Assembly (NCBI GenBank): GCA_002450295.1
Contig: DJYX01000088.1
Location: forward strand, 1 to 5,741
Direction of reading: 5' to 3'
Length of the DNA: 5,741 nucleotides
DNA from: Deltaproteobacteria bacterium UBA6967
GTDB lineage: Bacteria; SAR324; NAC60-12
Below are positions 1-4,411 of the stretch, one piece after another (positions within the stretch are counted from its first letter, which is position 1; each line of letters starts with the position of its first letter). A program made the position numbers and the translations under genes. The notes beneath the pieces were generated by a model that saw only the letters and a list, made by a program, of their open reading frames with translations, searched no databases and had not been told where the DNA came from.

Positions 1-151
1 CTTTGCATATCTACAGGGCTTTGCAGCCTTTATTGGTGGTCATCAGCAAGAGGCCCTTGAAGCTTTCTACAAGTCTGCCCGCATCTATCCCCATCCTGAA
101 AACGCCTCTCTCTCGGCTCTCCAAAAACTTGGCAGACAAATCCCCGAATAG
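1..151 (+). CDS. C-terminal end of a TPR-like protein (5' partial)
   Basis: This is the last 49 codons of a gene that begins left of the window, read in the frame whose first complete codon starts at base 2 and which ends at TAG 149-151. The stretch GHQQEALEAFYKSARIYP has the spacing of the second half of a tetratricopeptide repeat: a Gly turn, then EALEAFYKSARIYP with small and aromatic residues at the helix-packing positions and a Pro closing the unit. It is followed by a short helix and a polar end. TPR units are protein-interaction scaffolds; the partner and location cannot be told from this fragment. The stop lies 54 bp before the next gene on the same strand, so the two may be cotranscribed. 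An overlapping ATG frame (3-209) covers the same DNA but is probably a shadow, because the TPR-like pattern is only in this frame. Confidence is limited by the short length. Confidence 0.6.
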   Translation, partial: FAYLQGFAAFIGGHQQEALEAFYKSARIYPHPENASLSALQKLGRQIPE

Positions 152-205
152 GGGAATATTCAGTGCATCCTCAAAAACAACAAACACTCACTATCTGAAC
201 AGAAC

Positions 206-763
206 ATGAGCAGCAAAACTTCGTTGGTACTGTTATTCAGTCTAAGCCTATTGTTGCCCAATTGGCTGCAAGCTGAACCGATCAAAGACTTTGGGCTTTA
301 TTTGAGTGTAGGCGATCTACAAATCTCTGATTCCTCAACAGAGCAAAATTATGCGGAATCCTACGCCTACGGTGGCATCGTAGATTATCAGTGGACAGCT
401 TCAGACTACTTCTCGGTGCGCTTGTTTGGAGGAGAACACATAGGTAGCGCTCAACAGCCTGACAAGCCTGATTATAATTACTTCAAAACAGGCTTGTTTG
501 GACTGGAAGCCCGCGTGTGGGCTGGTTCTTCATGGTTTTTGGGGGTTCAGGCTGGCCAAGCTTACTTGACCTGGATTGAATCAATGGAGAGTTATACGGA
601 AATCGCTTGGGCCAATCAAAGTGGCTACGGTGTGGGCTTTGAATCCGATGACGGCTGGACCTTTGCGATCTACACACAAAAGACTGGGACCATGGAATTT
701 GAGGATCTTCCAGATCAGAGAGTCGAGGGAATCCGTCTTGAAGCAGGCTATCGTTGGAAATGA
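206..763 (+). CDS. exported protein, probable small outer-membrane beta-barrel
   Basis: The 185-residue product starts with a Sec signal peptide: Lys4, a Leu/Ser-rich core at 7-17, and a likely signal peptidase I site after LQA at 23. The mature part is about 162 residues. It is rich in Gly and aromatics and shows alternating polar/nonpolar stretches near 28-36, 51-62, 67-74, 91-105, 107-120, 131-145, 151-158 and 172-185, with short polar turns such as SAQQPDKPDY. It ends in a strand-like segment, EGIRLEAGYRWK. This size and pattern resemble eight-stranded OmpA/OmpW-type barrels, but the last residue is Lys, not the usual Phe, and no specific family was recognised. The ATG at 206 has no strong Shine-Dalgarno but places the signal peptide correctly. 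It lies 54 bp after the TPR-like gene and may share its transcript. A periplasmic beta-sandwich is the main alternative. Confidence 0.75.
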   Translation: MSSKTSLVLLFSLSLLLPNWLQAEPIKDFGLYLSVGDLQISDSSTEQNYAESYAYGGIVDYQWTASDYFSVRLFGGEHIGSAQQPDKPDYNYFKTGLFGLEARVWAGSSWFLGVQAGQAYLTWIESMESYTEIAWANQSGYGVGFESDDGWTFAIYTQKTGTMEFEDLPDQRVEGIRLEAGYRWK

Positions 764-825
764 AAGGCAACAGTCGAGAAATAGCTGATTAAAGCAGAAA
801 TTTAATTCTCAGAATAAGCGGCTGC

Positions 826-1110
826 CTAGTGGAAGGTACGAATTTGGCGAGGAGATTCTTTGAACACTGTCTTGGGCATGACAGGTATCGACTGTGAAGC
901 AGCGTACTGGTCCAGTTGCATGCGCAGGGCTCTCAGATCACTGTAAGGCCTTGGCTGCCTATTGAGTTGCTGACTGATCGCTAGGACCTCCTGAATTCTT
1001 TTCTGTTCTTCCCGATATTCCTCAGTTGGAGGATAGGGATTGAAGGGCTTGGCTCCCAGCAAAAATGGAGTAGTTACAGAAATCAACAGCAATTTCATAA
1101 GTCTGGACAT
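826..1110 (-). CDS. short exported protein of unknown function
   Basis: The 94-residue product has a signal peptide (basic start MSRLMK, core LLLISVTTPFLL) with a likely cleavage after LGA at 20. No Cys is present, so it is not a lipoprotein. The mature 74 residues are hydrophilic. After a Pro-rich start (KPFNPYPPTEEY) there is a charged stretch, EEQKRIQEVLAISQQL, that looks helical. The rest is Arg/Gln-rich and ends PRQIRTFH. No family was recognised. The ATG at 1110 is preferred because AGGGAG sits 4 bases upstream. A second in-frame ATG at 1098 (MKLLLIS...) would also give a good signal peptide but lacks a Shine-Dalgarno. The gene is convergent with the barrel gene and divergent from the 1380 gene. 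It may act in the periplasm; nothing in the sequence tells how. Confidence 0.65.
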   Translation of the reverse strand: MSRLMKLLLISVTTPFLLGAKPFNPYPPTEEYREEQKRIQEVLAISQQLNRQPRPYSDLRALRMQLDQYAASQSIPVMPKTVFKESPRQIRTFH

Positions 1111-1379
1111 CGGGCTCCCTGTTCCTCAAAACGATTCTCAAGGGGGTCATGACATCCTGTCTTGTAGCCGGCTTCATCCTGAAGAAAGCTTTTTCGTAGT
1201 CTTCCTTACTGTGGGCTCATCTTCAAGCAAACTTGAGCCCATCTAATCAAAACCAATTAGAGACTGATCAAAGAACTAGGTTATTCATCCATGAAATCAA
1301 ACCTTTGACTGCTCCGCTTGACTGTAGAAAAAATGTCGTGTCGTGAAACTGATTACTTCAACAACGTTTAAAGGATGTT
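1111..1379. other. divergent intergenic region
   Basis: This 269-bp gap separates two divergently transcribed genes, so promoters for both should lie here, but no convincing -35/-10 pair was found. It holds an inverted repeat (1212-1241), two copies of TTGACTG (1305-1311 and 1318-1324), and short minus-strand frames that meet at an A5 run (see findings). The AAGGA at 1371-1375 is the likely ribosome-binding site for the gene starting at 1380. Confidence 0.5.
1212..1241. repeat. 8-bp perfect inverted repeat with 14-nt loop
   Basis: TGGGCTCA (1212-1219) is perfectly complementary to TGAGCCCA (1234-1241). The loop also contains CAAG, which can pair with CTTG (1232-1235) to make an alternative, tighter fold. 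Neither strand has a T-run after it, so it is not a standard intrinsic terminator. It sits between divergent genes and could be an operator or an RNA fold in a leader. Confidence 0.35.
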
Positions 1380-1889
1380 ATGAAATACCTGATAGTGGCT
1401 TTAGTGGCTTTGCTTTGCTGGACAACTACATCGTTTGCTCAGAAGCTTGGACCGGTGGGAAAGCAAATGCTTCGGGAGTATTCAACAAAGGGTGAACTTA
1501 CTTACTGGAGTTCGGTAGATACAGAGTGTCCGTTCTACAGTGATTTGAATCTGAACCAAATCATTCGGGAGAGAATTTTAAAGCAAAACATTCGACCTGC
1601 TTTTCATAAGAACAAACAACTGAGGAAGGCCAGAGTCTATGTGAAGGTTCACTGCTATTTCAAAGACTACACTGTGATTACTGCGGATTTTGAACTCCAA
1701 CTCGGCTACGACCTAGCTGACCAAGTACGCCTTGGCTATTCCTCTGAGGTTTTCCTGCTGAATCATCCCATTCAAAAAATCAAAGTCGATATCGAGTCCA
1801 TAGTGGATGAAAAGGTGACTGAATACGCAGCAGCCCATTTGGAAGGTGCTGCTGCTCGGAAATCTTCTTCAAGTAGCGCACAGCAATAA
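1380..1889 (+). CDS. exported protein of unknown function
   Basis: The 169-residue product has a textbook Sec signal peptide (MKY, hydrophobic core 4-14) with cleavage after SFA at 20, giving a mature chain starting QKLGPVG. Two Cys, at 50 and 92, remain in the mature protein and could form a periplasmic disulfide; a third, Cys13, is in the signal peptide. Residues 38-130 look like an alpha/beta domain: strand ELTYWSS, helix NQIIRERILKQ, then long alternating strands RVYVKVHCYF and TVITADFELQLGY. The helix DIESIVDEKVTEYAAAHL follows, and the chain ends in a low-complexity Ala/Ser/Gln tail (KSSSSSAQQ). No family was recognised. The start at 1380 is supported by AAGGA four bases upstream and by the signal peptide. 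It is convergent with the pentapeptide gene 79 bp away; no clear terminator was seen between them. Confidence 0.75.
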   Translation: MKYLIVALVALLCWTTTSFAQKLGPVGKQMLREYSTKGELTYWSSVDTECPFYSDLNLNQIIRERILKQNIRPAFHKNKQLRKARVYVKVHCYFKDYTVITADFELQLGYDLADQVRLGYSSEVFLLNHPIQKIKVDIESIVDEKVTEYAAAHLEGAAARKSSSSSAQQ

Positions 1890-1968
1890 TTGGACATGTA
1901 CTCACTTTCAAAGACTCTTTGTTGGGAGAGCCACCCAATCAATTAAGATTCTTAGCCAATGAACTTCT

Positions 1969-2322
1969 TCAGCAATCTTTGACACTGATCTCTCCATTGG
2001 GAAGGATCGTGTTACAGAAAATCGCACCGCGCAGGATCGCGTAACTCAGATTGGCATCTCGCAGGCTGGCCTCCCTCAGATCAGTTTCTCGCAGATCCGC
2101 ATTTCTCAAGTTGGCCCGAGATAAATTAGCTCCCCTCAAATCGGCATAACTCAGGTCAATATCCGGCAACTTTGCCGCTGACAAATCACATCGGTTGCAG
2201 ATGATCCTTTCCTTCTGCTTGGCTACCTGCTTCAGCAAGCTATCCACATCCGACGGATTAAAACCGAGAATCGGGGACGCCAAAATTAAGAGCGTTATCG
2301 GTGTGAGCAGAAACCGCTTCAT
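1969..2322 (-). CDS. exported pentapeptide-repeat protein
   Basis: The 117-residue product carries a signal peptide (MKRFLLTPITLLILASPILG, cleavage near 20) and then a short helix, SDVDSLLKQVAKQKERI. Residues 45-104 are twelve uninterrupted pentapeptide repeats of the A(D/N)LXX type. The central residue is Leu at 47, 52, 57, 62, 67, 72, 77, 82, 87, 92 and 97, and Phe at 102. Known pentapeptide proteins fold as a right-handed quadrilateral beta-helix with four repeats per turn, so this would be about three turns. A CxxC (Cys42, Cys45) precedes the coil, and Cys103 and Cys117 follow it, allowing disulfide caps in the periplasm. Function is unknown; the DNA-mimic role of Qnr/MfpA is unlikely for an exported protein this short. 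No strong Shine-Dalgarno was seen. It lies 60 bp after the lipoprotein gene on the same strand, possibly in one operon. Confidence 0.9.
   Translation of the reverse strand: MKRFLLTPITLLILASPILGFNPSDVDSLLKQVAKQKERIICNRCDLSAAKLPDIDLSYADLRGANLSRANLRNADLRETDLREASLRDANLSYAILRGAIFCNTILPNGEISVKDC
2011..2190 (-). repeat. twelve tandem degenerate 15-bp repeats encoding pentapeptides
   Basis: These 180 bases encode residues 45-104 of the pentapeptide protein. Each 15-bp unit encodes one pentapeptide, and words related to CTCGCAG and CTCAGAT recur on the plus strand. The period is kept without any insertion or deletion, which shows selection on the protein fold. Confidence 0.8.
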
Positions 2323-2382
2323 CGCAAGAGCATCATTTTTAATTGCGTGGGTAGGTCAAATTTTCTATGAATTACAAGTGTC

Positions 2383-2670
2383 TCAAGAGTTATTTGGAAG
2401 GGAGGCCTGTGCATCCAAGTCTCTTCGATAGTACTTGTTTCCACTTCCCCAATCTTGTGGCAGCGCTTCTCTCATCTGCATCAAGTTCGGTTCTATTTCA
2501 GGATAAGTCGAAAAATACTGTTCGCTTCGCTGAAGTTGCTGCACAGGCGGAGGAGTATAGGTTCCTGGAGGGACTGGGTACCTCTCTGTCCAGAGATACT
2601 CGAGGTGTTTAGAGTCACATCCAGACAAAATAAGGGTAGCGCCAATCAAGTATAAAAATGCTTTCCTCAC
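2383..2670 (-). CDS. small lipoprotein of unknown function (GTG start)
   Basis: The 95-residue precursor reads MRKAFLYLIGATLILSGC: basic start, short hydrophobic core and lipobox L-S-G-C with the lipidated Cys at 18. The mature chain is about 78 residues and hydrophilic, with a Pro-rich segment (YPVPPGTYTPPPVQQL) and a charged C-terminal half; no family was recognised. Asp follows the lipid Cys. In E. coli that retains lipoproteins in the inner membrane, but the rule may not hold here. The GTG at 2670 is chosen because GGAG (2678-2681) lies exactly 7 bases upstream and because the signal peptide is then of normal length. An in-frame ATG at 2748 would add 26 residues (MKIWSNMYCCYLKH...) that spoil the signal peptide and has no ribosome-binding site. 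The pentapeptide gene follows 60 bp downstream on the same strand. Confidence 0.8.
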   Translation of the reverse strand: MRKAFLYLIGATLILSGCDSKHLEYLWTERYPVPPGTYTPPPVQQLQRSEQYFSTYPEIEPNLMQMREALPQDWGSGNKYYRRDLDAQASLPNNS

Positions 2671-2677
2671 TATATCT

Positions 2678-2681
2678 CTCC
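2678..2681 (-). promoter_or_regulatory. ribosome-binding site that decides the lipoprotein start
   Basis: GGAG on the minus strand, 7 bases before GTG 2668-2670. It sets the start of the lipoprotein gene and argues against the longer ATG form. Confidence 0.65.
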
Positions 2682-2788
2682 ATCGTTTGAGGTGATCAGA
2701 ATTTATGTGCTTCAAATAACAGCAGTACATATTTGACCAGATTTTCAATCTTTTTTTGGCAACTTACAACTCTCTGCTTCATGACCGC

Positions 2789-3121
2789 TCAACAATTATC
2801 TAACCGACTACCCACCAATTCTCCTATTTGCTGAACCACATCAGTTGGATTGATAAAGGCCAAAATATAAACGTAATTTCCTCAACTTGACTCTGAATAA
2901 TGAAATTCAGAGCCAGGAATGTGTCTAACATAGATCAGAGCATTCTGCCCCAAAGAAACTCCTCTCACATAGAAGCCGTTCTTCTCGATTGAATCAGCAG
3001 GTAACGCAATTCCAACATTAATTTCCAACGGTCTGATTGAGTTATGAGAGAGGAGATCAGGGGAGTCACTGAATCTGGACCGAAACAGAGACTTTGGTCC
3101 AGATTCAGAAGGAGCTACTGA
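2789..3121 (-). pseudogene. probable decayed coding sequence with one in-frame TGA
   Basis: On the minus strand one frame stays open for 79 codons (3121 to 2885), meets TGA at 2882-2884, and continues in the same frame for 30 codons to TGA 2789-2791. It has no ATG or GTG start. The product reads like a folded domain: RPLEINVGIALPAD, then strand-like GFYVRGVSL and ALIYVRHIPGSEFHY, the stop, then the strand GNYVYILAFIN and the helix PTDVVQQIGELVGSRL. By eye, about a third of codons in the RPLE...DNC part begin with G, fewer have G in positions two or three, as expected of coding DNA. The strand and helix pattern runs on smoothly across the TGA, suggesting a nonsense mutation in a once intact gene. 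The 5' end is missing or altered; the first 25 codons include an inverted repeat and may not belong to it. No family was recognised. A chance open frame is the alternative. Confidence 0.45.
3069..3108. repeat. 13-bp perfect inverted repeat (hairpin)
   Basis: CTGAATCTGGACC (3069-3081) and GGTCCAGATTCAG (3096-3108) are perfect reverse complements. In plus-strand RNA a further G-U and two A-U pairs shorten the loop to about 8 bases. It lies 77 bp beyond the stop of the minus-strand gene ending at 3186. It could stabilise or end that transcript, but there is no T-run on either strand, so it is not a standard intrinsic terminator. A dispersed palindromic element is the other main option. Confidence 0.6.
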
Positions 3122-3185
3122 TCAAAGAGTTGACTACACAGAAAGCCACAGCGCAGTAGGTCGACGATACAATGCAATAGAAATA

Positions 3186-3530
3186 TCAGAGTTTTCTCTC
3201 GTAGGGTGCTTGACCACCAGTCAACTCAAGATTTATCTTTGAAATATTATTGTTCAGAGCGCTCATACCCCAATTTGGTCCCATTGGACCATCAATAAAG
3301 TCTTGAAAATCAGCTTCTGAAATTCCTTCCTTTGCTTCCCATACACAAAACATCGGACCTTCTTGTGCAACAGGCATGAAGGAATGATTGTAAAACCCCA
3401 AGTCCATACAATCTTGAACGTACTTACCCATCGCAGGTTGATCACTCATTAGCTCACCAGTTTTTTGCCACCACTGACCAGCCATACCGGGCTTCACATA
3501 GTGGTGAACTAGAAAGAATTGAGATCCCAT
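3186..3530 (-). CDS. small cytoplasmic protein of unknown function, possible ferredoxin-like (dimeric alpha/beta) fold
   Basis: The 114-residue product has no signal peptide or membrane segment. It opens with a strand, QFFLVHHYV, then a helix GQWWQKTGELM, a segment LGFYNHSFMPV, a second strand PMFCVWEAKEG, a helix SEADFQDFIDG and a final strand ISKINLEL. This beta-alpha-beta-beta-alpha-beta order is what small ferredoxin-like proteins (antibiotic-biosynthesis-monooxygenase, DUF4242 and DUF3303 type) show. The assignment rests on this pattern, not on a recognised signature. His9, His10 and His49 and many aromatic residues (W20, W21, W64, W87) could line a ligand pocket. The start is firm: GGAG (3539-3542) lies 8 bases before the ATG. 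It follows the SnoaL-like gene by 78 bp on the same strand and is probably cotranscribed. The reaction, if any, is unknown. Confidence 0.8.
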   Translation of the reverse strand: MGSQFFLVHHYVKPGMAGQWWQKTGELMSDQPAMGKYVQDCMDLGFYNHSFMPVAQEGPMFCVWEAKEGISEADFQDFIDGPMGPNWGMSALNNNISKINLELTGGQAPYERKL

Positions 3531-3538
3531 AATTTACA

Positions 3539-3542
3539 CTCC
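3539..3542 (-). promoter_or_regulatory. ribosome-binding site of the 114-residue protein
   Basis: GGAG on the minus strand, 8 bases before ATG 3528-3530, inside the 78-bp gap after the SnoaL-like gene. Confidence 0.6.
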
Positions 3543-3608
3543 AATAGTGAAGTTAACGAATGTTTTGACCAAACCGTCAAAATACCGAGACAACTATCAT
3601 AAACCTAC

Positions 3609-3989
3609 TCAAGCAGCATTCATCGTTGCAGCCATTTTCTGTGAGTCATCAAAGATATGAAATTCCGCAATTTTACCATTTTCGATCTTGTAAAAATGTC
3701 CAAAATCAGCAGTCATTTTTCCTGAGCCCACCGCAGTTGCATGCAGCATCGCAAATACGTGATCACCTTCAGCGATGATGTTCACCAACTCAATTTTGAA
3801 TTCATCATAAAGCTGCGGTACCTGAGACAGAGCACTCATCCAATTATCTGGACCATGGTAAGTTCCGGATAATTTATGGATCCCATTTACTTTGACTATT
3901 GCATTTTCAGCATACAGAGTGCGAAAAGTTGTCATATCTCCGGTTGTAAAACATTCATAGTTTTTCTGAACTACTTCTTTTGGTGTCAT
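3609..3989 (-). CDS. SnoaL/NTF2-like domain protein
   Basis: The 126-residue product has the layout of the SnoaL/NTF2-like superfamily. It begins with helix TPKEVVQKNYECFTTGD and then helix MTTFRTLYAENAIVKVNG, followed by the SGTYHGPDNW turn (41-50) and a helix MSALSQVPQLY. A curved sheet comes last: FKIELVNIIAEGDHVFAMLHATAV, MTADFGHFYKIENGKIAEFHIFDD. GKIAEFHIFDD is the typical last strand of SnoaL-like proteins. Members include polyketide cyclases, ketosteroid isomerase relatives and many of unknown role, so the reaction cannot be named. The start is placed at ATG 3989 because GGAG (3995-3998) sits 5 bases upstream and the domain starts there; an upstream ATG at 4043 would add 18 residues with no ribosome-binding site. 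It is the first gene of a likely operon with the 114-residue protein gene. Confidence 0.85.
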   Translation of the reverse strand: MTPKEVVQKNYECFTTGDMTTFRTLYAENAIVKVNGIHKLSGTYHGPDNWMSALSQVPQLYDEFKIELVNIIAEGDHVFAMLHATAVGSGKMTADFGHFYKIENGKIAEFHIFDDSQKMAATMNAA

Positions 3990-3994
3990 ACAAA

Positions 3995-3998
3995 CTCC
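3995..3998 (-). promoter_or_regulatory. ribosome-binding site that decides the SnoaL-like start
   Basis: GGAG on the minus strand, 5 bases before ATG 3987-3989. It favours the 126-residue product over the 144-residue form from ATG 4043. Confidence 0.6.
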
Positions 3999-4032
3999 AT
4001 CTAGGGTGAAAACTGTACTAGTGATAGGGCAA

Positions 4033-4062
4033 ATCCTAGCCAAACAGACTAGAACTTCTCAA
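4033..4062 (-). promoter_or_regulatory. candidate sigma-70 type promoter for the SnoaL-like operon
   Basis: On the minus strand TTGAGA (4057-4062) is followed after 18 bases by TAGGAT (4033-4038), five of six and four of six matches to the -35 and -10 consensus. Transcription would begin near 4026, giving a leader of about 37 bases. If so, the ATG at 4043 is upstream of the transcript, which agrees with the start chosen at 3989. Confidence 0.35.
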
Positions 4063-4088
4063 AGGCTACTCACTAAAGACATATTATC

Positions 4089-4109
4089 AATCTATTAGTT
4101 GGATAGATT
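4089..4109. promoter_or_regulatory. 21-bp dyad, possible operator
   Basis: AATCTAT (4089-4095) and ATAGATT (4103-4109) are perfect inverted copies around a 7-base centre. The dyad lies about 27 bases upstream of the candidate -35 box of the SnoaL-like operon, a usual place for an activator site. No regulator gene is in the window, and AT-rich dyads of this size can arise by chance. Confidence 0.25.
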
Positions 4110-4313
4110 TCCGGATTAGAGTTGAAGAACCTGATTCTATTAGGTTTAAAATTGTTCCTTAAACTACCTGTCTGCACCCAAACGAAGAGAAAAGAGAGAA
4201 ATCGGTTTTGTAGAACTAGTGACAACAACGCCTATTATTTTAGGTACTCTCTAGAGCACTTAGACGCAATAGCCAATCTTGCCCTCACTTGAATGGAACC
4301 TGGAGCCCAGATA

Positions 4314-4336
4314 CCAGAGTAAGATGCCTTATCTGG
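4314..4336. repeat. stem-loop downstream of the dehydrogenase gene
   Basis: CCAGA(G)TAAG (4314-4323) can pair with CTTATCTGG (4328-4336): nine pairs with one bulged G and a 4-base loop ATGC. It lies 75 bases past the stop of the minus-strand dehydrogenase gene and might mark its 3' end. There is no T-run, so a terminator role is only a guess. Confidence 0.3.
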
Positions 4337-4411
4337 TAAAATGTGGCAGCTTGGAAAATTCAGAGCCACATGAGAGGAATCAAGAACTAAGATGGAATGA
4401 GTAACAGTGAA

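Larger units (their letters stand above)
4044..4411. other. intergenic region between the dehydrogenase and SnoaL-like genes
   Basis: The gap upstream of the SnoaL-like gene contains the candidate promoter and dyad described separately and a weaker inverted repeat, GTTTAA/TTAAAC (4144-4149 and 4159-4164). Nearer the dehydrogenase stop there is a stem-loop at 4314-4336. No tRNA, riboswitch or convincing gene was seen. A minus-strand frame continuous with the dehydrogenase frame stays open for 58 codons after its stop, but it does not read as coding. Confidence 0.5.

Noticed and set aside
141..161. TCCCC-GAATA-GGGGA hairpin at the end of the TPR-like gene as a terminator
   Set aside because: The stem is 5 bp, overlaps the stop codon and has no T-run. 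The next gene is only 54 bp away on the same strand.
1040..1246. 68-codon plus-strand open frame over the 94-residue gene's start
   Set aside because: It overlaps the signal-peptide region of the minus-strand gene, has no ribosome-binding site, and its Ser-rich product shows no domain pattern.
2739..2757. AGATT-TTC-AATCT followed by T7 on the plus strand as an intrinsic terminator
   Set aside because: The stem is only 5 bp and almost all A/T, and no plus-strand gene lies upstream to be terminated.
2903..4368. 13-bp direct repeat AAATTCAGAGCCA at 2903-2915 and 4356-4368
   Set aside because: One such 13-mer pair is expected fairly often by chance in a window of this size, and the flanks do not match.
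4238..4411. In-frame 58-codon extension after the dehydrogenase stop codon
   Set aside because: The frame after TGA 4412-4414 stays open to TAA, hinting at readthrough. However, the enzyme already has the normal family length, and the extension lacks coding bias and domain pattern. A run this long is not rare by chance.
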